Source: Kushneria aurantia DSM 21353
GTDB lineage: Bacteria; Pseudomonadota; Gammaproteobacteria; Pseudomonadales; Halomonadaceae
DNA length: 64,000 bases
Direction: 5' to 3'
Assembly (NCBI RefSeq): GCF_000382245.1
Contig: NZ_KB907875.1
Location: forward strand, 11,770-75,769
Shown here: piece after piece, positions 8,248 to 17,896 of the stretch
Layout of the letters: the number at the start of each line of letters is the position of its first letter
Position numbering within the stretch: position 1 is the first letter of the stretch
The notes under the pieces: generated by a model
What the model was told of the DNA's origin: nothing
Databases searched by the model: none
The model's input: the letters and a program-made list of their open reading frames with translations, nothing else
Translations under genes and position numbers: made by a program

Positions 8248-9750
8248 TCAGGCGGGGGTACTTTTACGCGAACGCAGCCAGCGCGATATCAGTGGATAGA
8301 CCACCACGAAAAGCGTCAGCGCAATGATGATCTTCGCCGTAACACTGGTTGCCAGAATCGACCAGTCACCGCCGCCGATGCGCAGTGCCAGGCGCAGATT
8401 CTGCTCGGCGAAACCACCGAGTATCAGACCGAGAACCACTGGCGGCAATGGGAACTTAAGCTTGTCCATGAAGTAACCGATGGCGCCAAAACCGAGCATT
8501 AGATAAACATCAAACATGCGGTTATTGATCGAATAGACACCAATGAATACCAGCGCGATAATCAGCGCTCCCAGCAGCGGCCGTGGCAGGCGCAGCACTC
8601 TGGCGAAGGTGTTGGTCGCCAGCGCCCCGCCCAGCGCGATCAGCAAAATGGCAGCAAAAAGGAACTGCCACATGAAGCCGAAAACGATCTGCGGATTGTC
8701 ACGAAACAGCATCGGCCCCGGCTGCAGGCCGTGAATCAGCAGGCCACCCAGCATTACCGCCGCCACCGCGGTACCCGGAATGCCCAGCGTCAACGCCGGA
8801 ATCAGCGCCGAGGCGGTATCGGCATTATTGGAGGTTTCGGAAGCCGCTACCCCTTCAGGTTCACCCTTGCCCCACTCATCGGGATTGCTGGAAGCGCGGC
8901 GCGCTTCGTTGTAGCTGAGAAAGGCGGCCATTGACCCGCCGGCGCCCGGCAGGATGCCGACGAAAACACCGATTACCGAGGAGCGCAGCCAGGTTTTCCA
9001 GTACTTCAGCATGCCGGGAATAGCCTTCCAGATGCTGACGGTATTGAGTCGGCCGGTGTTGCTGGTGTCGAAGTCCTGCACTTCTTCCAGCAGTGCGATG
9101 GCCGGCGGCAGCGCGTAGAGCCCTACCAACAGTACCACGATATTGATGCCGTCGAGCAGCTCCAGATGGCCGAAGGTGTAGCGGTCGTAGCCGGTGATGC
9201 TATCGATACCGATAATCGATACGAAAACCCCGAAGGTAGCGCTGATCAAACCCTTGATAACATCGCCGCCAAGCAGGAAAACGATTGCCGACATGCCGAA
9301 TACGGCAACCCAGAAAATCTCCGCCGGGCCGAACAGCAGTGTCACCTGTGCCAGCGGTGGCGCCAGTAGCATCAACACCAGTGCCGACACGATACCGCCG
9401 ATGGCCGAGGAGACTACTGCCACTTGCAGGGCATAGCCGCCCCGCCCCTGCTGCGCCATCGGGTAACCATCAAAACTGGTAGCCACCGCTGCCGGGGTGC
9501 CGGGAATGCGCAGCAGCACGGCGGGAATCGAGCCGCCGTACATGGCACCGTTGTAGATGCCCGCCATCATACCCAGCGCCACCAGCGGGTCCATGCCAAA
9601 TGTAAAGGGAATCAGCACCGAGATTGCCATGGTAGCGCTCAGTCCCGGCAGCGCGCCGATGCAGATGCCGGACAACACGCCGATGACTACTGCTGCGAGG
9701 TTGCCAAAGGAGAGCACTGCTGGGAGTGCATCAAGCAGATTGCCATACAT
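8248..9750 (-). CDS. TTT-1 large permease, TctA family
   Basis: This 500-residue polytopic inner-membrane protein has about a dozen hydrophobic segments and the TctA signatures Gly-Ala-Leu-Pro-Gly-Leu-Ser near 32 and Met-Tyr-Gly-Gly-Ser-Ile-Pro-Ala near 71, then Ile-Pro-Gly-Thr-Pro and Asp-Gly-Tyr-Pro-Met. It is the ion-coupled channel of a tripartite tricarboxylate transporter that takes substrate from the periplasmic receptor. It is the last gene of a receptor-TctB-TctA operon on the minus strand. Confidence 0.93.
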   Translation of the reverse strand: MYGNLLDALPAVLSFGNLAAVVIGVLSGICIGALPGLSATMAISVLIPFTFGMDPLVALGMMAGIYNGAMYGGSIPAVLLRIPGTPAAVATSFDGYPMAQQGRGGYALQVAVVSSAIGGIVSALVLMLLAPPLAQVTLLFGPAEIFWVAVFGMSAIVFLLGGDVIKGLISATFGVFVSIIGIDSITGYDRYTFGHLELLDGINIVVLLVGLYALPPAIALLEEVQDFDTSNTGRLNTVSIWKAIPGMLKYWKTWLRSSVIGVFVGILPGAGGSMAAFLSYNEARRASSNPDEWGKGEPEGVAASETSNNADTASALIPALTLGIPGTAVAAVMLGGLLIHGLQPGPMLFRDNPQIVFGFMWQFLFAAILLIALGGALATNTFARVLRLPRPLLGALIIALVFIGVYSINNRMFDVYLMLGFGAIGYFMDKLKFPLPPVVLGLILGGFAEQNLRLALRIGGGDWSILATSVTAKIIIALTLFVVVYPLISRWLRSRKSTPA

Positions 9751-9762
9751 AACGTTTCTCCC

Positions 9763-10296
9763 TCAGCGTATGAAGAATTCAGCGGGCAGTTCCTGCCCCA
9801 TGAGAAACACGAAGATCATCGCGATACCGCCAACAAAGATGACATCGGCGAGCAGTAGTCCCTTGAGGCTTCGATAACCGAAGCACCATGCGACGATCGG
9901 AATCATGATTGCCGTGGTGGTATAGAAACCGACCAGCGCCACGCCGGCAATGTAGGCCACGATCGAGACAACGACGCCCAGAAAACGCCGGAGATTGGTA
10001 AACATTTGATATTTGGGCACAGGACCCAACGCGCTGTGCCGGCGCAGGAAAACGCGTGCCATCAGCACAGTGCCCAGAACCAGCAGCAGAACCAGCATGG
10101 TGACAGGCAATAGTGCACTCATTGCCGGCATGCTGCTGGTTCGGGTTAGCAGTAACGCCGAGGCGATGACGATCACGACACCAGCAATAATATCGGGATG
10201 GATACCGCCATTCCGACCGTCGTTCGAAAGTTCGCCGCCGCTCTGGTCGTCAGGACGAACACGCGAGTTTGTCTCGCTATGGGAAGTGTTGGACAT
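9763..10296 (-). CDS. TTT-1 small permease, TctB family
   Basis: This 177-residue membrane protein has a charged 35-residue N-terminal tail followed by four hydrophobic helices (about 37-53, 60-82, 105-125, 127-170), the TctB arrangement. It is the small partner of the TctA channel and starts the permease part of the operon. The tail is longer than in TTT-2's TctB. A GC-rich hairpin separates it from the receptor gene upstream. Confidence 0.85.
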   Translation of the reverse strand: MSNTSHSETNSRVRPDDQSGGELSNDGRNGGIHPDIIAGVVIVIASALLLTRTSSMPAMSALLPVTMLVLLLVLGTVLMARVFLRRHSALGPVPKYQMFTNLRRFLGVVVSIVAYIAGVALVGFYTTTAIMIPIVAWCFGYRSLKGLLLADVIFVGGIAMIFVFLMGQELPAEFFIR

Positions 10297-10372
10297 GTCG
10301 ATTCCTGTCGAGAGGCATCAGGCCGACTTGCGCCGAGCCAGGGGTCGAGGTAGGGATACTTCCGGCCCCGGC

Positions 10373-10398
10373 CCGCCTGCGCCGTGGCCGGCAGGCGG
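10373..10398 (-). terminator. Intra-operon hairpin between TTT-1 receptor and permeases
   Basis: CCGCCTGC (10373-10380) and GCAGGCGG (10391-10398) form an 8-bp stem in the 118-base gap between receptor and TctB genes. With no T-tract it probably acts as a partial terminator or 3'-stabiliser that keeps receptor levels above permease levels. Confidence 0.45.
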
Positions 10399-10414
10399 AC
10401 ACAGGGGAGGCATT

Positions 10415-11371
10415 TTACTTCCAGGGGTCGTTTGCCCACACCCGCTCGGCGAGCTCGAGTTGTTCAGCGTTGAGCTGACGGAAATCGTCTCCAAGAGCGA
10501 GTTCGGTGGGATTGCCCGAACGGCGCATCGCCTGCTGAAATTCGGAATCCTCAAAAGTCTGCTCAAAGGCCGAAAGCAGGCTGTCGCGCACGTCATCTGG
10601 CAGATCGGCGGGCGCCACAAAGCCGCGCAGCGCACCACTGACGAGGTCGTATCCCTGCTCGACGAAGGTGGGAATATCGTCCGCCATATCGGCGCGCTCG
10701 CGAGTGGCAATGCCCAGCACATTCAGTTCGTCACGGAAGTTGACCACTTCAGAAAGGTTGATGATACCCATGGTGACATGGCCACCCATCAGCGCGCTGC
10801 GTGCCGGCGCCGAACCTGAAAAGGGAACAATGGTGTACTCCGCATCGGTGACTTCGGAAACGCGCTGCAGAAAGAAATGATCGTCGCCACCAAGACTCGA
10901 CATTGCCACGGTGACGCCGCCGTCCCGCTGCTTTGCGGCTGCGACCAGCTTATCCATGGTGTCGATATCGCTGCTGCGTGGTGTAACGATGACGTTGGGG
11001 TCATTCACGATATTGGCCAGATACGTAAAACTGTCGGCGCTGTAATCGGCATCGCGGTCCTGGGTGCGCGCCATCATGCCGGGCAGGTTGTAGGTGCCGA
11101 TGGTGTAGCCGTCAGGAGCGGCCTCGGCCACTGCGGTTACGCCAATCTGTCCACTGGCGCCGGGCATGTTTCTGACCACTACGGTGGCGTCATCGCCCAG
11201 GTATTTTTCGATGAAGGGCGCCGTGGTACGTGCCATGACATCAGTGCCACCCCCGGCGGCAAAACCGACGATCAGATTAATCCTTTTTTCGGGATAATCC
11301 GCCAGCGCAGCAGATGCCGCGAAACAGGAAAAGCAGAGCGCTGCCGCGATACCAAGAGCCTTGAGTTTCAT
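10415..11371 (-). CDS. TTT-1 periplasmic substrate-binding receptor, TctC/Bug family
   Basis: This 318-residue exported protein has a signal peptide (about 1-24, ending Ala-Ala-Leu-Ala) and the Bug/TctC landmarks Tyr-Pro-Glu-Lys-Arg-Ile, Val-Gly-Phe-Ala-Ala-Gly-Gly-Gly-Thr-Asp and Gly-Ala-Ser-Gly-Gln-Ile-Gly. Members bind small carboxylates in the periplasm and hand them to TctAB. It is the first gene of its operon, and the 13-mer TAAAGCGAATAAT shared with the lysR/dehydrogenase region lies 57-69 bases upstream of the start. Confidence 0.92.
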   Translation of the reverse strand: MKLKALGIAAALCFSCFAASAALADYPEKRINLIVGFAAGGGTDVMARTTAPFIEKYLGDDATVVVRNMPGASGQIGVTAVAEAAPDGYTIGTYNLPGMMARTQDRDADYSADSFTYLANIVNDPNVIVTPRSSDIDTMDKLVAAAKQRDGGVTVAMSSLGGDDHFFLQRVSEVTDAEYTIVPFSGSAPARSALMGGHVTMGIINLSEVVNFRDELNVLGIATRERADMADDIPTFVEQGYDLVSGALRGFVAPADLPDDVRDSLLSAFEQTFEDSEFQQAMRRSGNPTELALGDDFRQLNAEQLELAERVWANDPWK

Positions 11372-12055
11372 GAAATCTATCTCCTTTGAGCGAGCTGACG
11401 CCAGTAAAAGGTATAAAAAAACTGAATTAAAGCGAATAATTCTTTACAGTTAAAACAGAAATTTTTAATCATTAAAAAAGAAAAAATTTAGACCAAGGTC
11501 GTATATCCGAGATTGACTGAAAGTGATCAATGAATTACTCCACATCCTTAAAAATCAACAACATGTAAAAATAACGGTTTGACTCAGCGATGACCTGTTT
11601 TCTTCATAAAACGCATCAGTAACAAAAAACGGCTGTCAATATGTTTAGCAAGATCTGGATTTATACCTTGGTCGATATTGTGCTTTGGTCGAGGAATCAT
11701 TTCTCGCAAAGCATAAAGGAATGGTTAAGGTCATTATTGAATCGCGGACCATATCGTCACATCTGTATATGGTAGTGCTTCGCTGGCTGACACAAATAAC
11801 ACGAATGTGTCATCTTGACAGGGCCAGCCCGGACATTGATCAAAGTACTTTTCAGCGGCCGCTGAAACCCCATGCACCCGACGTCACACCCTTCAGAAAA
11901 TCCCAACCTTTCACTTCTGCAAGCTTCGCTGCGATAGCCCACACAACTTTGGTCGCGCATTCTTCTTTGGCCGTTGACGCCCGCCATGCCGGCTCTATAG
12001 CTTCACTCACGAATGAAAAAAACCGTTTGGTTACAAAACTAATGGGGAGTTCAAA
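11372..12055. other. AT-rich 684-bp region between the divergent TTT operons
   Basis: No gene is supported here; the open frames lack family features. It holds the 13-mer at 11428-11440 and a set of related sites: GACCAAGGT at 11491-11499, its inverse ACCTTGGTC at 11665-11673, and a direct repeat TTGGTCGA at 11668-11675 and 11685-11692. These look like sites for a regulator of one or both transporters. The base composition is clearly lower in GC than the flanking genes. Confidence 0.6.
11428..11440. promoter_or_regulatory. Shared 13-bp element upstream of the TTT-1 receptor
   Basis: TAAAGCGAATAAT here is identical to 7210-7222. Both copies have the same orientation relative to their minus-strand target gene. 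Proposed operator of the local LysR regulator. Confidence 0.5.
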
Positions 12056-13048
12056 ATGAAAAAGACACTGTCTCTGCTTGTTGTCATGGCCGGCGTCGCG
12101 GCACTGCCGCTCGGCGCCCAGGCGTCCGATGGCTATCAGCCCTCCGGCAAGGTGGAGTGTATCGCCCCGTCCGACCCGGGCGGCGGCTGGGATTTCACCT
12201 GCCGCAGCGTCGGCAACGTGCTGGAAGAGCTCGACCTGGTGCCGGGTAACGTGCAGACCATCAACATGGCGGGCGCCGGCGGCGGCGTCGCCTTCGCTCA
12301 CACGGTCAGCAAACGCGCCGGTGACGACCATCTGATTGTCGCCGCTTCGACCGCCACCACCACACGACTCGCGCAGGGCCAGTTTCAGGGCATGGACGCC
12401 GACATGGTCAACTGGATCGGTGCGCTGGGTGCCGACTACGGCGTAATCGCAGTCGCCGATGACTCCGAGTACCAGAACCTCAACGAGTTGATGAATGCGC
12501 TCAAGGAGAACCCGCGCAGCGTCAAGTTTGCCGGCGGCAGCGCCAAGGGCGGCTGGGATCATCTCAAGGTGCTGATCGCGGCCAAGGCGGCCGGCGTCGA
12601 TAATCTACCTCGCATCCCCTATCTCTATTACAACAACGGCGGCGAGGCGCTGACGCAGGTCGTCGGCGGCCATGTGGATGCCTTCAGCGGCGATATCACC
12701 GAAGCCCAGGGCTTCATGGAGTCCGGAGACCTGCGTGTGCTGGCCGTGCTCTCCGAAGAACGCCTGCCCGGTGAATTCAGCGATATCCCCACCGCTCGTG
12801 AGCAGGGTATTGATGCCGTTGGCCCCAACTGGCGCGGCTTCTACATGCCGGCGGATATCTCCGAAGAGGCGAAGCAGTACTGGATCAACGCCATGGATAC
12901 CGTCTATGAAAGCGATGAATGGAAGCAGGTCATGCAGAACAACGGCCTGATGCCCTTCCACGCTACCGGCGCGGAGTTCGAAACCTTCGTTCATGACCAG
13001 ATCGAAGATATTCGCTCCCTGTCGCAGGAAATCGGGCTGATTCAGTAA
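12056..13048 (+). CDS. tctC: TTT-2 periplasmic substrate-binding receptor, TctC family
   Basis: This 330-residue exported protein has a signal peptide (about 1-24) and a TctC-type binding core with Ala-Pro-Ser-Asp-Pro-Gly-Gly-Gly-Trp-Asp and Gly-Gly-Ser-Ala-Lys-Gly-Gly-Trp-Asp-His, the pattern of classical tricarboxylate (citrate) receptors rather than the wider Bug group. GGGGAG lies seven bases before the ATG. Its stop overlaps the TctB start by one base. It differs strongly from the TTT-1 receptor, so the two systems probably take different substrates. No TctDE two-component regulator is next to it. Confidence 0.92.
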   Translation: MKKTLSLLVVMAGVAALPLGAQASDGYQPSGKVECIAPSDPGGGWDFTCRSVGNVLEELDLVPGNVQTINMAGAGGGVAFAHTVSKRAGDDHLIVAASTATTTRLAQGQFQGMDADMVNWIGALGADYGVIAVADDSEYQNLNELMNALKENPRSVKFAGGSAKGGWDHLKVLIAAKAAGVDNLPRIPYLYYNNGGEALTQVVGGHVDAFSGDITEAQGFMESGDLRVLAVLSEERLPGEFSDIPTAREQGIDAVGPNWRGFYMPADISEEAKQYWINAMDTVYESDEWKQVMQNNGLMPFHATGAEFETFVHDQIEDIRSLSQEIGLIQ

Positions 13049-13500
13049 TGACCATCAATGATCGCATCTTTGGCATTCTGATTCTGGTCGTGGCCGTCGC
13101 CTACGGGTGGACGGCCACCCAGTTTCCCGAGCCCTTCGGCGGCTCGGAGGCAGTGGACTCGGGTACCTTTCCGATCGTGATCGCGGTGGTCATGGCGCTC
13201 TCCAGTCTCTACCTGATCGTGCGACCGGACCCGGACAACCACTGGCCGGCCACGCGCACCGCACTGGAGCTGTTGCTGGCGGTAGTGGTACTGATCGCCT
13301 ACACCCTGCTGCTGCAACCGCTGGGGTTCATTCTCGCCACCCTGCTGGCGATCGGCACGTTGTGCTGGCGTATGGGCGCGCCGCCGCTGCGCGCCTATAT
13401 CGTTGGCGCGGTATCCGGTGTCGTGGTCTATCTGCTGTTTACCCTTGCACTCGGTCTGGCGCTGCCGACCGGCGTGCTTGATGTGCTGGAGGGGCTCTGA
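13048..13500 (+). CDS. tctB: TTT-2 small permease, TctB family
   Basis: This 150-residue protein has four hydrophobic helices (about 7-25, 39-58, 70-100, 113-135), as in TctB. Its start shares one base with the receptor stop and its stop shares one base with the TctA start, so translation of the three genes is coupled. It would form the membrane complex with TctA. Confidence 0.88.
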   Translation: MTINDRIFGILILVVAVAYGWTATQFPEPFGGSEAVDSGTFPIVIAVVMALSSLYLIVRPDPDNHWPATRTALELLLAVVVLIAYTLLLQPLGFILATLLAIGTLCWRMGAPPLRAYIVGAVSGVVVYLLFTLALGLALPTGVLDVLEGL

Positions 13501-15023
13501 TGGAGACGCTCGGTTTTTTGATGGACGGCTTCGCCGTCGCGCTGGCGCCGCAGAACCTGCTGTTCGCCCTGATCGGTGCCTTCCTGGGTACCCTGATCGG
13601 TGCACTGCCGGGGCTGGGGCCAGCCAACGGGGTCGCCATCCTGATCCCGCTCGCCTTTACCCTCGGTCTGCCACCGGAAACCGCACTGATCATGCTCACC
13701 TCGGTCTATGCCGGGGCGATGTACGGCGGGCGTATCTCGTCGATTCTGCTCAATATTCCCGGCGACGAGCCGGCGATGATGACCTGTCTCGACGGCTACC
13801 CGATGGCACAGCAGGGCAAGGCCTCGGAAGCGCTGGCCATTTCGGCGATCGCTTCCTTTATCGGCAGTCTGATCGCCACCATTGGCCTGATCATCCTGGC
13901 ACCGATTCTGGCGCGCTTTGCACTGACCTTCGGCCCGGCAGAGTATTTCGCGCTGTTCGTGCTGGCCTTTGCCACCCTGGGCGGGATTACCGGCAAGAAT
14001 CCGGTCAAGACGATACTGGCTGCCGCCATCGGGCTGGCAATCGCCACCGTGGGAATCGACTCCACCGGCACCCAGCGCTACACCTTCGGCATACTGGAGC
14101 TCTATGAAGGGGTCGACTTCATCATCGCCATTGTCGGTCTGTTCGCCATCTCGGAGCTGCTGTTCTTCATCGAGGAGCATGCCGGCGGCGGCAAGGCGCA
14201 GATGGCGGTCAACCGGCTGAAGATGTCGTGGAAGGACATTCGCATGATCCTGCCGTCCAGCATTCGCGGCGGTATTCTCGGTTTTATCTCCGGCGTGCTG
14301 CCGGGCGCCGGCGCCTCGCTGGGCAGCTTTGTCGGCTACACCATCGAGAAGAAGATCGTCGGTAGCAGGGGCTACTTCGGCAAGGGCGACCCGCGCGGCG
14401 TGGCCGGCCCGGAGGCGGGCAACAACGGCGCCTCCTCGGGTGCGCTGGTACCGATGCTGACCCTGGGCGTACCGGGTAGCGGCACCACTGCGGTACTGCT
14501 GGCGCTGCTGATCTCGATGAACATCACGCCCGGGCCGCTGATGTTCACTCAGCACGCCGATATCGTGTGGGGCGTCATCGCGGCGCTCCTGGTCGGTAAC
14601 TTCCTGCTGCTGGTGCTCAACATTCCGCTGGTGGGTATCTTCGTCAAGCTGCTGTCGGTACCGCCGATGTATCTGCTGCCGATCGTCACCATGGTGGCCT
14701 TCGTGGGCATCTACTCGATCAGCAACTCGGCGTTCGATCTCTACTTCATGGTCGCCTTCGGGGTGTTCGGCTACTTCCTGCGCAAGCTGGAGATTCCCAT
14801 GGTGCCGATCATTCTCGGCCTGCTGCTGGGGCCGGAGATGGAGAGCAACCTGCGCCATACCCTGGATATCTCCGACGGCGACTGGACGGCGCTGTGGAGC
14901 AGCGGCCTGTCGATCGGTCTGTGGATCGTGGCGATCATCGGCCTGATACTGCCCTACATCGTCGGCCCAATACTGCGTCGACGGATGGGAGAGGCAAAGG
15001 AGAGCAGCCGGCCGGTAGACTGA
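13500..15023 (+). CDS. tctA: TTT-2 large permease, TctA family
   Basis: This 507-residue inner-membrane protein has the TctA signatures Gly-Ala-Leu-Pro-Gly-Leu-Gly, Met-Tyr-Gly-Gly-Arg-Ile, Ile-Pro-Gly-Asp-Glu-Pro and Asp-Gly-Tyr-Pro-Met-Ala-Gln-Gln-Gly-Lys. It forms the transport channel of the second TTT system. The Ile-Pro-Gly-Asp version of the motif differs from the Ile-Pro-Gly-Thr form in TTT-1, in keeping with separate substrate classes. It is the last gene of the operon, with a strong terminator 18 bases after the stop. Confidence 0.93.
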   Translation: METLGFLMDGFAVALAPQNLLFALIGAFLGTLIGALPGLGPANGVAILIPLAFTLGLPPETALIMLTSVYAGAMYGGRISSILLNIPGDEPAMMTCLDGYPMAQQGKASEALAISAIASFIGSLIATIGLIILAPILARFALTFGPAEYFALFVLAFATLGGITGKNPVKTILAAAIGLAIATVGIDSTGTQRYTFGILELYEGVDFIIAIVGLFAISELLFFIEEHAGGGKAQMAVNRLKMSWKDIRMILPSSIRGGILGFISGVLPGAGASLGSFVGYTIEKKIVGSRGYFGKGDPRGVAGPEAGNNGASSGALVPMLTLGVPGSGTTAVLLALLISMNITPGPLMFTQHADIVWGVIAALLVGNFLLLVLNIPLVGIFVKLLSVPPMYLLPIVTMVAFVGIYSISNSAFDLYFMVAFGVFGYFLRKLEIPMVPIILGLLLGPEMESNLRHTLDISDGDWTALWSSGLSIGLWIVAIIGLILPYIVGPILRRRMGEAKESSRPVD

Positions 15024-15041
15024 AGCCAGCGTCTGTTAAAC

Positions 15042-15079
15042 ACATCGCCCCGCTCAAATGAGTGGGGCGATGTATTTTT
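15042..15079 (+). terminator. Rho-independent terminator after TTT-2
   Basis: ACATCGCCCCGCTC and GAGTGGGGCGATGT pair with one wobble around AAAT and are followed by ATTTTT. Confidence 0.9.
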
Positions 15080-15143
15080 GGCAGGGCCGTCAACATCGGC
15101 CCGGGAACATGCCCGGGCTCCTGCCGGATATGCCATCATCCCG

Positions 15144-16306
15144 TCAGCTTAATCGCTGCATATAATCCACATAGCCAAAGGTTCTGATCGTACGCACTTC
15201 TCGGCTCTGCTCGCTGACCCGGCAGATGGCGGGCAGGCGAATGCCGTTGAAGGTGGTGGTCTTGACCATGGTGTAGTGCGCCATGTCGGTAAACACCAGC
15301 CGATCACCGATCGCCAGCGGCGCGTCAAATGACCAGTCCCCGATCACATCCCCCGCCAGGCAGGTCGTACCGCCCAATCGGTAGGTGTGCGCTTTTTCAC
15401 CGGGCATGGCGCCGCCGATGATCTCCGGACGATAGGGCATTTCCAGCACGTCCGGCATGTGCGCAGTGGCCGATGTATCCAGAATGGCGGTCGGCACGTC
15501 GGTAGCGACGATATCCAGTACGCTGGCGACCAGATAACCGGTATTGAGCGCGATCGCCTCACCGGGCTCCAGATAGACCTCGAGATGTGGATAGCGCGCG
15601 CGAAAATCGCCGATCACTCGCAGCAGTCGCGCGATATCGTAGTCATCGCGGGTAATGTGGTGACCGCCGCCAAAATTGACCCAGCGCATGGCGCCGAGAT
15701 GCTCGCCGAATTTCGCCTCGAAGGCTGCAAGCGTCGCCTCCAGAGCGTCGCTGTTCTGCTCGCAGAGGGTGTGAAAATGTAGCCCCTCGAGGCCGTCGAG
15801 ACCCCCGGGCTCAAGGTTCGCCGCCCGGGTACCAAGCCGCGAGCCCGGCGCGCAGGGATCGTAGAGTGGCACCGCGCCGGTGGAGTGCTCGGGATTGACC
15901 CGCAGGCCACAGGAGACACGCCGCGGCGCCGCGGCGACGGTGTCGCGAAAGCGCCGCCACTGACCGGGCGAGTTGAAGCTCAGATGATCGGCGTAGCGCA
16001 GCACCACCGCCATCTCCGTCTCGGTGAAGGCCGGCGAGTAGACGTGCACCTCGCCGCCGAAGGTCTCGGCACCGAGGCGCGCCTCGTCCTGGCCGCTGGC
16101 GGTGGTGCCCACCAGGTAGCGGCTGATCAATGGAAAGCAGTCCCACAGGGCGAACCCTTTCAGCGCCAGCAGAATCTTCGCCCCGCTGTCGCGCTGCACC
16201 CGGGCCAACAGCTCAAGATTGCGCCTGAGCAGGGCATCATCCACCACCCAGGCGGGTGACGGGCAGGCGTGGATATCGAAGCCGGTAACCTCGTAAGTGC
16301 TTACTG

Positions 16307-16310
<4 letters not shown>
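15144..16310 (-). CDS. nspC: Carboxynorspermidine decarboxylase
   Basis: This 388-residue PLP enzyme of the alanine racemase-fold decarboxylase group has the Schiff-base lysine at Lys51 (Leu-Ala-Leu-Lys-Gly-Phe), Gly-Gly-Gly-His-His near 233 and Glu-Pro-Gly-Glu-Ala for phosphate binding. It removes CO2 from carboxynorspermidine or carboxyspermidine to make norspermidine or spermidine. A GTG start overlaps the TGA of the synthase gene by four bases, so it is the second gene of a two-gene operon. Confidence 0.9.
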
Positions 16311-17506
<1,196 letters not shown>

Positions 17507-17896
17507 GGGTCAGATGTTCCGGATCGGTCATGAATTTAATTCGCAGGCTCGGCAGCAGGCCATGATAACGCCTGCAAACCATAGTCACTCCGGTCATTGT
17601 GCCGCCCGCCTCGCGGCGCTGCGGCAAGGCTGTCAATGATGGCCGCGCCGCGTCGGGGGTGCAACGGTTTTGCGCGCACAAACTTCCGGGATGTTCTGCC
17701 CTGCCGAGGCGGAAAAGCACCCCGGGTTGGATCCCCGCGTCTCAAGATTGTCTGACACACAGCCGATAAAAGACCTGCTCTCCGGCACGCCCCCTGGTTT
17801 TCGAAGGCCAGTACGCGGCGCGGCCCGGAATCAGGGAGATTTGCAGCGCATTCGTTACAGCCAGAATATAACCTGTCAGGGGACACAGCATCGGCC
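17507..17896. other. Divergent intergenic region, polyamine operon / chemoreceptor
   Basis: These 390 bases hold no supported gene. The only clear element is the FliA promoter of the chemoreceptor at 17742-17769. Confidence 0.55.
17742..17769 (+). promoter_or_regulatory. Sigma-28 (FliA) promoter of the first chemoreceptor
   Basis: TCAAGATT (17742-17749), a 12-base spacer, then GCCGATAA (17762-17769), a perfect -10 match; TCAAG is the pseudomonad-type FliA -35 box. It lies about 130 bases upstream of the start codon. Confidence 0.7.

Noticed and set aside
11685-12059. 124-codon open frame in the region between the TTT operons
   Set aside because: No ribosome site, no family features, and it overlaps the promoter region of the TTT-2 receptor.
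13428-14858. 476-codon open frame opposite tctA
   Set aside because: Antisense shadow rich in Gln/His/Arg; no family features.
17507-17896. Short open frames between the polyamine operon and the chemoreceptor
   Set aside because: Low-complexity translations without homology or ribosome sites; the region is better explained as promoter sequence.
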